NCBI GenBank assembly: GCA_937864535.1
Contig: CALMJS010000017.1
Coordinates: 1 to 64,000 of the forward strand
Source: an uncultured Paracoccaceae bacterium
GTDB lineage: Bacteria; Pseudomonadota; Alphaproteobacteria; Rhodobacterales; Rhodobacteraceae
DNA: 64,000 nt
Reading direction: 5' to 3'
In this document: piece by piece, positions 45,296 to 54,940 of the stretch
How positions within the stretch are numbered: the stretch's first letter is position 1
How the letters are laid out: the number at the start of each line of letters is the position of its first letter
Program-made: the position numbers and the translations under genes
Notes under the pieces: generated by a model
Told to the model about the DNA's origin: nothing
Seen by the model: only the letters and a program-made list of their open reading frames with translations
Databases searched by the model: none

Positions 45296-45811
45296 TCAGA
45301 ACGGGATTTCGTCGTCCATGCCGCCGCCCGAGGACGGGCCGGACGGGCCGCCGCGGTCGTCGTAGCCGCCGCCATAGCCACCGCCCGAGGACGAGCCGCC
45401 GCCATAGCCGCCGCGATCATCATAGCCGCCATTGCCGCCAGCGCTGCCACCGCCTTCACCACGACCACCCAGCAGAGTCAGCGTGCCGCCATAGGGACGC
45501 AGCACCACCTCGGTTGTATAGCGATCCTGGCCGGACTGGTCCTGCCATTTGCGGGTTTCGAGCTGGCCCTCGATATAAACCGTGCTGCCTTTACGCAGAT
45601 ACTGTTCTGCGATGCGGCCCAAGGCTTCGTTGAAAATGGCGACGCTGTGCCATTCGGTGCGTTCGCGGCGTTCGCCCGTGTTGCGATCCTTCCACGTTTC
45701 CGAGGTCGCAATCCGCAGGTTCACCACCTTGCCGCCATTGGCAAAGCTGCGCACCTCGGGGTCACGCCCCAGATTGCCGATGATGATGACTTTGTTCACG
45801 GATCCGGCCAT
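45296..45811 (-). CDS. ssb: Single-stranded DNA-binding protein
   Basis: 171 residues. The N-terminal OB fold ([19 protein letters not shown] to about residue 108, with [19 protein letters not shown]) binds single-stranded DNA as a tetramer. Residues about 113-165 form a linker that is nearly all Gly, Ser, Tyr, Asp and Arg with GGYDDRGG-type repeats. The acidic tip MDDEIPF at the C-terminus docks partner enzymes in replication and repair. The gene is monocistronic on the minus strand with its own terminator. No SOS box is seen upstream. Confidence 0.97.
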   Translation of the reverse strand: MAGSVNKVIIIGNLGRDPEVRSFANGGKVVNLRIATSETWKDRNTGERRERTEWHSVAIFNEALGRIAEQYLRKGSTVYIEGQLETRKWQDQSGQDRYTTEVVLRPYGGTLTLLGGRGEGGGSAGGNGGYDDRGGYGGGSSSGGGYGGGYDDRGGPSGPSSGGGMDDEIPF

Positions 45812-46019
45812 GACGCTTCCTCGAATCTAATTCACGGTGTCGGGACGTTACATCACCACGGGATGGTTAATGAAACCCCAATATGCGGATAGGGTCGGAA
45901 AACATCGCTATTCGCCGTCTTGGCAAGGAGGCGCTGACGGACTTGTCGGCCTGTAACTGGGGACTTGGCCTTTGGCGGGCAGGCAGGTTATCGTACCCTC
46001 CGAAGTTCTGAGGAAGCCC

Positions 46020-46613
46020 ATGCCCCGACGCGCCACGATGACACTTGGTTTCATTGCTCTGGTTCTGAGCCTGCCGGCGGTGGGTGCCCGGGCAGAGGGG
46101 GCTGGCTCCGCGGCGCGGATGTCACAGTTCAAAGCCCAGTTGGCAATCCTCGATAGTCGTGCTGCGGTCCAGTATAGCGATAGCGTGCGGTTGATGCCGG
46201 GCGGTCGGTCGGACCCGGATAACTATATCCCGACCTATACCGGGGCCTATCGTGGTCCCTATCTGGTGGTGGCGCGGTCAGCGGCGCAGCGCCACGGCAT
46301 TCCGGTCGATCTCTTCTTGCGCCTCGTCGATCAAGAGAGCCGCTGGAACCCCGGCGCGATCAGCGTCAAGGGTGCGGTCGGCCTCGCGCAATTGATGCCG
46401 GACACCGCACAGCAACTGGGTGTAGACCCCACAAATCCCGATGCCAATCTCGACGGCGGAGCCCGCTATCTGCGGCAACAGTTCGACCGGTTCGGGTCGT
46501 GGCGTCTGGCCTTGGCGGCCTATAACGCCGGCCCCGAAGCTGTCGAGGCACATGGCGATATCCCGCCCTATGCCGAAACCCAGTCCTATGTGCGGGCGAT
46601 CCTTGGCGGTTGA
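46020..46613 (+). CDS. Lytic transglycosylase (Slt-type domain)
   Basis: 197 residues from the ATG at 46020, with AGGAAG before it. A signal peptide (1-25, ending ARA) is followed by a goose-type lysozyme/Slt domain: the catalytic Glu in LRLVDQESRWNPGAIS, then GAVGLAQLMPDTAQQLGV, NLDGGARYLRQQFDRFG and LALAAYNAGPEAV. It cleaves peptidoglycan glycan strands in the periplasm with formation of anhydro-MurNAc. Its 3' end overlaps the 3' end of the CPBP gene by 28 bp (convergent). No nearby secretion system is evident, so a general cell-wall role is most likely. Confidence 0.92.
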   Translation: MPRRATMTLGFIALVLSLPAVGARAEGAGSAARMSQFKAQLAILDSRAAVQYSDSVRLMPGGRSDPDNYIPTYTGAYRGPYLVVARSAAQRHGIPVDLFLRLVDQESRWNPGAISVKGAVGLAQLMPDTAQQLGVDPTNPDANLDGGARYLRQQFDRFGSWRLALAAYNAGPEAVEAHGDIPPYAETQSYVRAILGG

Positions 46614-47374
46614 CCGATAGTCCACCAGATCGCCAGCAAGAGCCCCCAGACCATGATGGCCATCGACACATACATCGCGATGAGCCCCGTGACGGCGGGT
46701 GTGGCCACGGAGTAATTGTAAACGATGTGCCAAAGCGCCACGACCAGAACGCTTTGTCCGCTGAGGACATAGACATGGGTCAGGACAAAGGCTCCGCACA
46801 TCAGGCCGATGGCCCATCCCAAGATCATCGGCGGCCCCATATGGATCATGCTGGCATTGATCCAGAAGAGCGGGGCGTGCCAGACTAGCCAGATGATGAC
46901 GATGATCCAGATTGCGGTCATGGTGCCAAAGCGGCGCGCCAGTTCCGGCAGCAGATAGCCGCGCCAGCCAGCCTCTTCGCCCAGACCGTTGAGGATATAG
47001 ACGACCAGCACGCTGGTCAGGGGCGACAGGCCCGTCGGGATACCGGGATAGATCAGCACGCGCGACAGGCTTGGCCGATATCCGAATTGACTGGTGACAA
47101 TCAGCGCGATGAGGGCAGGCACCATCACCAGCCCCAAGGATCGCAGAGGATATTTCGGTAGACGGATCAGCGCCTTGAGATAGCGCCCGAGGCCCTCTGG
47201 GCCGTCGCAGACCAGCGAAACCACCAGGGCCCCGAAGAGCGGCCCCAAAAGACCGGGCAAGTGGCTGTAGCTGGTGCGATATCCAGCGATCTGGCCATTC
47301 AGGATCATCCAGCCCCAAAAGCCCCAGGACCAGACAAAGGTGGCGGCGAGAAAGAGGCTGAGCTTTTTGACCAT
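46586..47374 (-). CDS. CPBP-family intramembrane protease-like protein
   Basis: 262 residues from the ATG at 47374, preceded by GGGAGG. About seven membrane helices. The CPBP (Abi/Rce1-like) signatures are present: GLGEEAGWRGYLLPELARRF (Glu133, Glu134, Arg138), WHAPLFW (His166) and LWHIVYN (His216). Family members act as glutamate-type intramembrane proteases or as bacteriocin-related membrane proteins; here neither substrate nor bacteriocin is apparent. It follows an AraC-type regulator by 57 bp on the same strand and might be co-transcribed with or controlled by it. The 3' end overlaps the transglycosylase gene. Confidence 0.88.
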   Translation of the reverse strand: MVKKLSLFLAATFVWSWGFWGWMILNGQIAGYRTSYSHLPGLLGPLFGALVVSLVCDGPEGLGRYLKALIRLPKYPLRSLGLVMVPALIALIVTSQFGYRPSLSRVLIYPGIPTGLSPLTSVLVVYILNGLGEEAGWRGYLLPELARRFGTMTAIWIIVIIWLVWHAPLFWINASMIHMGPPMILGWAIGLMCGAFVLTHVYVLSGQSVLVVALWHIVYNYSVATPAVTGLIAMYVSMAIMVWGLLLAIWWTIGQPPRIART

Positions 47375-47431
47375 CTTGGACCTCCCTTGGATCATATGTG
47401 ACCCGAGGGAAACCCAAGTCATTGATCTGGA

Positions 47432-48292
47432 TCAGGCCTGTGCCAGTTTCCGGAAATTACTGGGGGTATGGCCGGTTTCCGCCAGAAAACTGCGGGTGAA
47501 ATAAGCAGCCGAGGCAAAGCCCAGGTCCTTGGCAATATTCTGGACCGGGGTTTTGGTTTCCCTCAGCCGCAGCCGTGCCTCGTAAAAGATACGGTCGTGC
47601 AAAATCGCCAAGGCGGGTTTGCCGCAGGTGTGGTTGCAACAGCGGGTCAGATGGGTCGCCGTCACGCCGAGGTCTGCGGCATAGTCCGAGACATTCTTGC
47701 CCGACCCGTAGTCCCGTTCGACCAGATCGGTATAGGCCGCGACCAAGCGGGCCTGACTGGTGCGGCTGCGGGCCATCGCCTCGGTTGGCGGGTGGTCCTT
47801 GAGCTGGCGTTCAAAGAACACCGACAGCATCCCCAGCATATAATGCGCAGCGCGGTTATGGCCCTCTTTTTGCGACTTTAGCTCGCGTTCGAGCGCATCG
47901 AAATGGCTGACCATTTCCTTTTGGCCAAGCACGTCCTTGAGCCGCAGGTGGACGGTTTCCTTTGGCCATTCCGAGGCCATCGCGGGCGGAATGGTTAGCA
48001 CAAAGCCAAAGACGCTGTTATTCGCCTCGTATCCATACATGGTGTGGGCGGGGATAAAGATCAGGTTGTTCGGCCCGTAGCCGCTGGTCAGCCCGGCCAC
48101 GGTGATCCGGCCCTGACCCTTGGTGAAATAGAGCAGGCGGGGGCTGGCGTGGCTCCGCTGTGCCTCTGTCCGCCATTTGCTGTTGGCTACCGAATGCTGG
48201 ATGGGACGCAGCGCGAGTTTGTTCGCCATCGCCTCGGCGGCCAGAATGGCGCCATGTGGTGTCTGGATCGGGGGTGTGCCGGTTTTTGGCAT
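47432..48292 (-). CDS. AraC-family transcriptional regulator
   Basis: 286 residues from the ATG at 48292, after AGGAAACG. The C-terminal double helix-turn-helix is typical (NVSDYAADLGVTATHLTRCC, then ARLRLRETKTPVQNIAKDLGFASAAYFTRSFLAETGHTPSNFRK). The N-terminal half resembles a cupin-type ligand-binding region (SPRLLYFTKGQGRITVAGL, then NNLIFIPAHTMYGYEA), as in regulators of aromatic or stress genes. The ligand is unknown. It lies upstream of the CPBP gene on the same strand. Confidence 0.92.
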   Translation of the reverse strand: MPKTGTPPIQTPHGAILAAEAMANKLALRPIQHSVANSKWRTEAQRSHASPRLLYFTKGQGRITVAGLTSGYGPNNLIFIPAHTMYGYEANNSVFGFVLTIPPAMASEWPKETVHLRLKDVLGQKEMVSHFDALERELKSQKEGHNRAAHYMLGMLSVFFERQLKDHPPTEAMARSRTSQARLVAAYTDLVERDYGSGKNVSDYAADLGVTATHLTRCCNHTCGKPALAILHDRIFYEARLRLRETKTPVQNIAKDLGFASAAYFTRSFLAETGHTPSNFRKLAQA

Positions 48293-48385
48293 CGTTTCCT
48301 GCCTCAATGTTCGATTAGTGAAACTTTGGCAGGGGGTGATTCGCGAATCAACAAGTATTTGCGGTCAGGCCCGGAATATGGGGGA

Positions 48386-49258
48386 TTACTCTGTGGATGG
48401 CCTGTGGATAACCCGCCAGTCGCGCATTTTCGACCGGAACCAAGTCCGCTGGCGCTTGGCATATTGACGGCTGGCGATCACGGCGCTGGTTCGCGCCTGT
48501 TCCAGACCGAGCGTGCCACGCAGATGGTCGATCAGTTCGGTCGCCCCAATGGCGCGGGACGAGAGATGCTTGGGGTCCCAACGCGGCAGGATGGCCCGTG
48601 CTTCGTCCAGTGCCCCGAGGTGCAACATCTGGTCAAAACGCTGTTCGATCCGGTGGTTGAGCCACTCGACCTCGGGTGTGATGACGATCGGATAGCTGGA
48701 GGAGAGGGGTAACAGCGGCGGCGGCGTGTCGCGCTGCCAGTCGCGCATCGGGCGGCCCGTGGCGCGCTGTACCTCCCACGCCCGCTGCACCCTTGCGCGG
48801 TTGCGCTGGTCCAGCCCGTCCCGTGTCGCCGGATCGAGATCGGCAAGCAGGGTCTCGAGGCTCAGACCATCGGCCTCTTGGCGTACCTGCGGCGGCGTCG
48901 GCGGGATTTCGACCAGCCCGTCGGTCAGCGCGGCAAAATTCAGGCCCGTGCCGCCCACAATAATCGGCCTCTGGCGCCCGCCGAGCAGGGGTTTCACATC
49001 GCGCAGCCATTGTCCGGTCGAGTACGGTTCCGAGAGAGGCACATGCCCATAGAGCGCGTGCGGCGCACGCGCCAGATCCTCGTCCGAAGGCCGCGCGGTC
49101 AGAATACGCCAGCCGTCATATACCTGCAGCGCATCGGCGTTGATAACCACACCGCCGGTAGTTTGTGCGATTTCAAGGGCTAAGGCCGATTTTCCGCTGG
49201 CCGTGGGGCCGGCGATCAGGACCGGAACGTCGGTCGGGATGGTCTCTAACTTGATCAC
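48386..49258 (-). CDS. miaA: tRNA dimethylallyltransferase
   Basis: 290 residues from a GTG at 49258, with AAGGACG upstream; the frame extends to 49330 but the extension looks non-coding. MiaA adds an isopentenyl group to A37 of tRNAs that read UNN codons. The P-loop is [19 protein letters not shown], followed by [46 protein letters not shown] and the C-terminal [15 protein letters not shown]. It is divergent from pyrH. Confidence 0.94.
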   Translation of the reverse strand: MIKLETIPTDVPVLIAGPTASGKSALALEIAQTTGGVVINADALQVYDGWRILTARPSDEDLARAPHALYGHVPLSEPYSTGQWLRDVKPLLGGRQRPIIVGGTGLNFAALTDGLVEIPPTPPQVRQEADGLSLETLLADLDPATRDGLDQRNRARVQRAWEVQRATGRPMRDWQRDTPPPLLPLSSSYPIVITPEVEWLNHRIEQRFDQMLHLGALDEARAILPRWDPKHLSSRAIGATELIDHLRGTLGLEQARTSAVIASRQYAKRQRTWFRSKMRDWRVIHRPSTE

Positions 49259-49404
49259 GCGGCTGCGTCCTTTATCGGCACCGCGACGCGGCGTGGAAAA
49301 CTTTCTAGTCAATTGGGCGGTTTTTTCCACCGCTTAGGATTGATCCTTGGTGCCTTTTGCGACATTTTCCGCCCCGATCAAAGATAGCAAATCAGGAGCG
49401 CTAA

Positions 49405-50130
49405 ATGACCGATGCCGGAGAAGTAAGATTCAAGCGGGTCATGCTCAAGATTTCAGGTGAAGCGCTGATGGGCGATCGCCAGTACGGGCTCAATCCGCAA
49501 ACGGTGGAACGGATTGCCCGCGAAGTCAAATCGGTGCACGATCTGGGCGTCGAAATCTGTATGGTGATCGGCGGCGGCAACATTTTCCGCGGGCTGCAGG
49601 GCAGTGCGCAGGGGATGGAACGCACCACGGCCGATTATATGGGCATGCTGGCAACGGTGATGAACGCGCTTGCGATGCAGTCGGCACTCGAAGGGCTGGG
49701 GATTTTCACCCGTGTGATCAGCGCCATCCCGATGGATCAGGTCTGCGAGCCCTACATCCGTCGCCGCGCTGTCCGTCACCTCGAGAAAAAGCGGGTCTGC
49801 ATTTTCGCTGCCGGTACGGGCAACCCCTATTTCACCACCGATACCGCCGCGGCTCTGCGCGCCAATGAAATGAGCTGCGAAGCGATTTTCATGGGCAAGC
49901 AGGTGGATGGCATCTACGACAGCGATCCGAAAACCAACCCGGATGCAAAACGGTTCGACCGGATTTCCTACGACGATGTCCTGCGCAAAAACCTCAAGGT
50001 GATGGACGCCAGCGCGATCGCCCTGACGCGGGACAACAAGATGCCGCTGATCGTGTTCAGTCTGGACGAGCCGGGCGGGTTCCGGGGGATCCTGGCCGGG
50101 AAGGGCACCTACACGACGGTGCACAGCTAA
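49405..50130 (+). CDS. pyrH: Uridylate kinase
   Basis: 241 residues. PyrH phosphorylates UMP to UDP, a hexameric amino acid kinase-fold enzyme. Motifs: [84 protein letters not shown] (nucleotide region) and the C-terminal [12 protein letters not shown] terminator follows 14 bp after the stop, separating it from frr, although the order pyrH-frr-uppS-cdsA is the common one. Confidence 0.97.
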   Translation: MTDAGEVRFKRVMLKISGEALMGDRQYGLNPQTVERIAREVKSVHDLGVEICMVIGGGNIFRGLQGSAQGMERTTADYMGMLATVMNALAMQSALEGLGIFTRVISAIPMDQVCEPYIRRRAVRHLEKKRVCIFAAGTGNPYFTTDTAAALRANEMSCEAIFMGKQVDGIYDSDPKTNPDAKRFDRISYDDVLRKNLKVMDASAIALTRDNKMPLIVFSLDEPGGFRGILAGKGTYTTVHS

Positions 50131-50143
50131 TTCGACCCCAAAG

Positions 50144-50166
50144 CGAGGCCCGAGGGCCTCGTTTTT
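50144..50166 (+). terminator. Terminator after pyrH
   Basis: CGAGGCC (50144-50150) pairs with GGCCTCG (50155-50161), loop CGAG, followed by TTTTTCG. It lies 14 bp after the pyrH stop. Confidence 0.82.
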
Positions 50167-50271
50167 CGTTGGGCAGTCCGTCCTGCACGGCTCCTGCGCA
50201 CAATGACAGTTGAGGCTGAACCGGCTATACCGTAAGTAGTCAGCCAAACAAGTAAGTGACGAGACTGACCA

Positions 50272-50835
50272 ATGGCTGATGATTTTGAACTCGATACCGA
50301 TGACCTGACCCGCCGGATGGATGGCGCAATCGGTGCGCTGCGCACGGAATTCGCGTCTTTGCGGACGGGTCGCGCCTCCGGGTCGATGTTGGAACCGATT
50401 CAGGTCGACGCCTACGGCTCGATGACCCCGATCAACCAGCTCGGCACGGTGAACGTTCCCGAACCGCGCATGGTCACCATCAACGTCTGGGACAAGGGCA
50501 TGGTGAGCAAGGTCGAAAAGGCCATTCGCGATTCCGGTCTCGGGATCAATCCGCAGCTGAACGGCACGATCATCATGCTGCCGATCCCGGAATTGAACGA
50601 AGAGCGTCGCCGCGAACTGACCAAGGTGGCAGGCGGCTATGCCGAACACGCCCGTGTCGCCATCCGCAACCTGCGCCGCGACGGCATGGACCAGATCAAA
50701 AAGGCCAAGGGCAATGGCCTGTCCGAGGATGACCAGAAATTCTGGGAATCCGAAGTGCAGGATTTGACCGACAAATATATCAAGCAGGTCGATCAGCTGC
50801 TGGAAACCAAGCAAGCAGAAATCATGCAGGTTTGA
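50272..50835 (+). CDS. frr: Ribosome recycling factor
   Basis: 187 residues, the standard length. With EF-G it splits post-termination ribosomes. Conserved: [22 protein letters not shown] at the N-terminus, [37 protein letters not shown] and the C-terminal VRKI-like region ([20 protein letters not shown]). It opens the envelope operon: uppS follows by 23 bp. Confidence 0.98.
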   Translation: MADDFELDTDDLTRRMDGAIGALRTEFASLRTGRASGSMLEPIQVDAYGSMTPINQLGTVNVPEPRMVTINVWDKGMVSKVEKAIRDSGLGINPQLNGTIIMLPIPELNEERRRELTKVAGGYAEHARVAIRNLRRDGMDQIKKAKGNGLSEDDQKFWESEVQDLTDKYIKQVDQLLETKQAEIMQV

Positions 50836-50858
50836 CCTGCTGATTTGGGAGGCCCCCG

Positions 50859-51590
50859 ATGACCGGAAAACCAGAACAGGCTGATCGCGCGGGGCCTTGC
50901 CATGTTGCGGTGATTATGGACGGCAACGGCCGCTGGGCGCAGATGCGCGGGCGGCCCCGTCTGTTCGGGCACCATGCCGGGGCGCGGCGGGTGCGCGAGA
51001 TCGTCGAAGCCTGTCCGGCAAACGGCGTCAAATACCTGACCATCTTTGCCTTTTCGACCGAAAACTGGAAACGCACCCAGACCGAAGTTGCCGGTCTGAT
51101 GAAGCTGTTCCGCCGCTACATCCAGTCCGAAGCCCGCGATCTGCATGCCTCTGGCGTGCGGGTGCGCTTCATCGGGGATCGGGTCAAGCTGGAGGCAAAG
51201 CTGGTGACCCTGATGGACGAGCTGGAGCTGCTGACCTCAGGCAATGACCGGGTGCATCTGACCGTGGCCATCAATTACGGTGGCCGGGACGAAGTGACCC
51301 GTGCTGCAAAACGGCTGGCCTACGAGGTCGAACAGGGGCGGCTGTCGCACAAGGATGTCGATGCCGAAACCCTGTCGCGGTTCCTCGATACCCATGTGCT
51401 GCCGGACCCCGATCTGGTCATTCGCACCAGCGGAGAGGCGCGGATTTCAAATTTCCTTTTGTGGCAGTCTGCCTATTCCGAATATGAATTCGTCGATACG
51501 CTCTGGCCGGATTTTTCTGCCGAAGAATTTGGCAAGGTGATCCAGTCCTACACCCGGCGCGAACGTCGGTATGGCGGGGTAAAGGCCTGA
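50859..51590 (+). CDS. uppS: Polyprenyl diphosphate synthase (undecaprenyl/decaprenyl, cis-type)
   Basis: 243 residues, GGGAGG upstream. It makes the C50-C55 lipid carrier for peptidoglycan and other glycans. The catalytic Asp is in VAVIMDGNGRWAQMRG; further motifs are GHHAGARRVREIVE, LTIFAFSTENWKR, VNYGGR-type AINYGGRDE and LVIRTSGEARISNFLLWQSAYSEYEF. It sits between frr and cdsA with short gaps (23 bp and 1 bp). Confidence 0.96.
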   Translation: MTGKPEQADRAGPCHVAVIMDGNGRWAQMRGRPRLFGHHAGARRVREIVEACPANGVKYLTIFAFSTENWKRTQTEVAGLMKLFRRYIQSEARDLHASGVRVRFIGDRVKLEAKLVTLMDELELLTSGNDRVHLTVAINYGGRDEVTRAAKRLAYEVEQGRLSHKDVDAETLSRFLDTHVLPDPDLVIRTSGEARISNFLLWQSAYSEYEFVDTLWPDFSAEEFGKVIQSYTRRERRYGGVKA

Positions 51591-51591
51591 C

Positions 51592-52380
51592 GTGAAAGAG
51601 AAAATCAAGGATAAATGGAAGGATCTCGGGCCGCGTGTCGTGTCCGGGGTCGTTCTGGCGGTTATCGGTGGCTCGGCTCTGATAGCCGGTGGCGTGATCT
51701 TTGCGGGTTTCTTGTCGATCTGCGCGGGCTTGATGATCTGGGAAGTGGCGCGGATGTCAGGCGGCGCCAAGGCGCGGCATGTGATCTTTGGCGTTGTTGC
51801 GGGTGCTCTGATCTTTCTCGAGACGCTGATGCGTGTCCCGGGCGAGTCCGTGATGCTGCTGGGGCTGGCGGCTGCGCTGGCCTACACAGGCGAACGCGAC
51901 CGGATCCGGCTGGGGGCCTATGCGTTTTTCGTGCTGGCCGCCTGCAATGCCATCTGGTGGTTGCGGGTCCAGAGTTTGCCGTTCGCGCTCTGGCTGGTTG
52001 TGGTGGTCGTGACCTCGGACGTGCTGGGCTATTTCGCTGGCAAGGCGATTGGCGGGCGGAAATTCTGGCCCTCCATCAGCCCCAAAAAGACATGGGCCGG
52101 AACTATTGCCGGCTGGATCGGCGCGGCGGTGGTCGGGGCCTTTTTCGCTGAACCGTCGCCGGTTTCGTTGGTTTTGTTCGTCGGCTTGTCGGTGCTGGCC
52201 TCTTTTGCCGGACAAATGGGCGATATCGTCGAGAGCGCGCTGAAACGGCGGGCAGGGGTCAAGGACAGTTCCAACCTGATCCCCGGTCACGGCGGCCTGC
52301 TGGATCGGTTCGATGCGCTGATGGGCGCGGCGATGGTGCTTTATCTGCTGCTCGATCTGGCGCGGAACATGGGGCACTAA
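51592..52380 (+). CDS. cdsA: Phosphatidate cytidylyltransferase
   Basis: 262 residues from a GTG. An integral membrane enzyme with about eight helices that makes CDP-diacylglycerol. The C-terminal signature is present (GYFAGKAIGGRKFWPSISPKKTWAG and the end motif SALKRRAGVKDSSNLIPGHGGLLDRFD). The N-terminal Lys-rich part (KEKIKDKWKDLGPRV) is cytoplasmic. It starts 1 bp after uppS and overlaps dxr by one base (TAATG). Confidence 0.96.
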   Translation: MKEKIKDKWKDLGPRVVSGVVLAVIGGSALIAGGVIFAGFLSICAGLMIWEVARMSGGAKARHVIFGVVAGALIFLETLMRVPGESVMLLGLAAALAYTGERDRIRLGAYAFFVLAACNAIWWLRVQSLPFALWLVVVVVTSDVLGYFAGKAIGGRKFWPSISPKKTWAGTIAGWIGAAVVGAFFAEPSPVSLVLFVGLSVLASFAGQMGDIVESALKRRAGVKDSSNLIPGHGGLLDRFDALMGAAMVLYLLLDLARNMGH

Positions 52381-53552
52381 TGGCGCGCAGGGTTTCGATT
52401 TTTGGTGCGACCGGCAGCATCGGTCAGAGCACGATTGACCTCATCGACCGCGATCGCGACGGGTACGAGGTGGTCGCCCTGACCGGCGGGCGCAATATCC
52501 GGCGGTTGGCGGCGGATGCGATCCGGCTGCGGGCGCAGGTGGCCGTGACCTGTTTCGACAGCGAACTGGATGCTCTCCGTGATGCACTGGCCGGAACCGG
52601 GATCGAGGCGGCGGCTGGCACCGCTGCGGTGACCGAGGCCGCGGCGCGGCCTGCCGATTGGGTGATGTCCGCGATTGTGGGCGCTGCCGGGCTCGCTCCG
52701 GGACTGGCTGCGCTGAAACAGGGGGCCACGCTCGCCCTCGCGAACAAGGAATCGCTCGTCACGGCAGGACCGCTGATCATGCAGACTGCGCGGGACAATG
52801 GTGCGCGTATTCTGCCGGTCGATAGCGAACATTCCGCGATTTTTCAGGGACTCGTCGGCGAAGACCCTGCTGCGGTCGAACGGGTGGTTATCACCGCCTC
52901 TGGCGGCGCGTTCCGCGACTGGCCGCTGGACCAGTTGGCCGGTGCCACGGTAGAGCAGGCCTCGACCCATCCGAATTGGAATATGGGCCAGCGGATCACC
53001 ATCGACAGCGCCACCATGTTCAACAAGGCGCTGGAGGTCATCGAGGCCAAAGAATTCTTTGGTCTGTCCGGCGACCAGATCGAAGTGGTCATCCATCCGG
53101 AGAGCCTGATTCACGCTCTGGTCGGATATCACGATGGGGCGATGATGGCCCATGTCGGCGCGCCCGATATGCGCCATGCCATCGGATATGCGTTGCACTG
53201 GCCCGACCGTAAACCGCTGCCGGTTGCGCGGTTGAACCTCGCGCAGATCGGGACCATGACCTTTCGCGCACCTGATCCTGCGCGATATCCCGCTCTGCCG
53301 CTCGCGTGGCGGGTGATGGAACAGGGCGGTGCTGCAGGCGCAGTATTCAATGCTGCGAAAGAGGTAGCTCTCGACCTATTTATTTCCAAACGCATCGCTT
53401 TTTTGGATATGGCTGTGCTTGTGGAAAAGGTTCTTGATCAAGTTTCGCCTCAGATGGACGGGGCAAATGCCGTTCTAGGGCTAGAGTCAATTAGGGATGC
53501 GGATGCCATGGCGCGCCGAGTCGCCATGGAAATTGCAGAGCGGGCTATATAA
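52380..53552 (+). CDS. dxr: 1-deoxy-D-xylulose 5-phosphate reductoisomerase
   Basis: 390 residues. It turns DXP into MEP in the non-mevalonate isoprenoid pathway, feeding uppS next door. Motifs: the NADPH-binding SIFGATGSIGQSTIDLI, ALANKESLVTAG, LPVDSEHSAIFQ (metal and substrate), TASGGAFRDWP, HPNWNMGQRITIDSATMFNK and EVVIHPESLIHALV. Its last codons run directly into rseP (2-bp gap). Confidence 0.98.
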   Translation: MARRVSIFGATGSIGQSTIDLIDRDRDGYEVVALTGGRNIRRLAADAIRLRAQVAVTCFDSELDALRDALAGTGIEAAAGTAAVTEAAARPADWVMSAIVGAAGLAPGLAALKQGATLALANKESLVTAGPLIMQTARDNGARILPVDSEHSAIFQGLVGEDPAAVERVVITASGGAFRDWPLDQLAGATVEQASTHPNWNMGQRITIDSATMFNKALEVIEAKEFFGLSGDQIEVVIHPESLIHALVGYHDGAMMAHVGAPDMRHAIGYALHWPDRKPLPVARLNLAQIGTMTFRAPDPARYPALPLAWRVMEQGGAAGAVFNAAKEVALDLFISKRIAFLDMAVLVEKVLDQVSPQMDGANAVLGLESIRDADAMARRVAMEIAERAI

Positions 53553-53554
53553 GT

Positions 53555-54868
53555 ATGCTAGATTTTCTTCCGATGTTTGGTAGCGCCGGTTTTACGATCG
53601 GGGCTTTCGTCATCGCGTTGTCGGTCATCGTCGCGATCCACGAATACGGCCACTACATCGTAGGGCGGTGGTCTGGTATCCACGCCGAGGTGTTCTCGCT
53701 CGGGTTCGGGCCGGTTCTGGTCTCCCGGGTTGATCGCCACGGCACGCGCTGGCAACTGGCAGCGATCCCGCTAGGCGGCTATGTCAAGTTTCTGGGCGAT
53801 GCGAATGCCGCCAGCGTCGGCGGCACGGCCGGGGGGCGCAACACGATGTTGGGCGCTCCGCTCTGGGCGCGCGCGGCAACGGTGGTTGCGGGGCCGGTGT
53901 TCAACTTTATCCTCGCTTTCGTGGTCTTCGCCGGGCTGTCGCTCTATTTTGGCAAGGCGGCAGATCCGCTGACGCTCCGCTCGGTCCCGGATTTTCCGCC
54001 GTCGGTGGTGCAAGAGTTGCAGGTCGGGGATGAAATCCTGTCGGTCGAAGGCGTCGCGGCCCAATCCATCGCCGAGTTTGCCGCCGCTCTCGACACCATT
54101 CCGGTCGAGCCGGTCCTGTCCTACACAGTCCTGCGGGAGGGCGTCGAAACCGTGGTGGCTGGCCCCTATCCCAACACCACGATTGTGCAGGGGGTGACGC
54201 CGAACAGTGCCGCCGATGCGGCGGGTCTGCTTCAGGGCGACGTGATCACCGCCATCAACGACGAGCCCGTCTATGCCTTTGCGCAGATGATCGCGATCGT
54301 CTCGGACTCGGACGGGGCACTCTTGACCCTCGACGTCTGGCGGGAGGGCGCGATGATCGAGATCACCGTGCAGCCGCGTCGGTCCGATCTGCCTCTGGCG
54401 GGCGGCGGGTTTGAAACCCGTTGGCTGATGGGGGTGACGGGCGGGATTTTCTTTGACCCCGAAACCGTGCGTCCCGGTCTGGGTGAGGCAGCGATCGGTG
54501 CCGTCAAAGAGGTCTGGTATCGGCTGTTTACCTCGATTGATGCGGTGCGTCACATCATCGCCGGCAATATCTCGACCTGTAATATCTCGAGCCCGGTCGG
54601 CATCGCGCAGGCCTCGGGGGCGACGGCGGCACAGGGGCTGGACGAATTTATCGCGTTTATCGGCTCGCTCTCGGTGGCAGTGGGGATGCTGAACCTGTTC
54701 CCGATACCGGTTCTGGACGGTGGGCATCTGGTGTTCCACGCTTATGAGGCCGTAACGGGCAGGCGTCCGACCGACGGCGCCATGCGGGTCCTGATCACCG
54801 TCGGTCTGGCCGTGATCCTGTCCCTGACGTTGTTTGGCGTGCTGAACGACTTTCTGCTCTGTCGCTGA
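53555..54868 (+). CDS. rseP: RIP metalloprotease RseP
   Basis: 437 residues. An inner-membrane site-2-type zinc protease of regulated intramembrane proteolysis, cutting anti-sigma factors in envelope stress and signal peptide remnants. The zinc site HEYGH (His29, His33) lies in the first helix, with the third ligand in LNLFPIPVLDGGHL near the C-terminus. Two PDZ-like domains occupy the periplasmic loop (about 120-330; VQELQVGDEILSVEGVAAQS, then VTPNSAADAAGLLQGDVITA). No matching anti-sigma factor is in the window. Confidence 0.96.
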   Translation: MLDFLPMFGSAGFTIGAFVIALSVIVAIHEYGHYIVGRWSGIHAEVFSLGFGPVLVSRVDRHGTRWQLAAIPLGGYVKFLGDANAASVGGTAGGRNTMLGAPLWARAATVVAGPVFNFILAFVVFAGLSLYFGKAADPLTLRSVPDFPPSVVQELQVGDEILSVEGVAAQSIAEFAAALDTIPVEPVLSYTVLREGVETVVAGPYPNTTIVQGVTPNSAADAAGLLQGDVITAINDEPVYAFAQMIAIVSDSDGALLTLDVWREGAMIEITVQPRRSDLPLAGGGFETRWLMGVTGGIFFDPETVRPGLGEAAIGAVKEVWYRLFTSIDAVRHIIAGNISTCNISSPVGIAQASGATAAQGLDEFIAFIGSLSVAVGMLNLFPIPVLDGGHLVFHAYEAVTGRRPTDGAMRVLITVGLAVILSLTLFGVLNDFLLCR

Positions 54869-54940
54869 GTTTCCCAACTGGTGCCACGATTTCGCCCCAA
54901 TTGCGGGGCACATCGGGGCATCTGCTATTGGGGAATGGGG

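Noticed and set aside
49317-49333. Hairpin GCGGT/ACCGC between miaA and pyrH
   Set aside because: Short, with no T-run in the useful direction, and between divergent genes where no terminator is expected.
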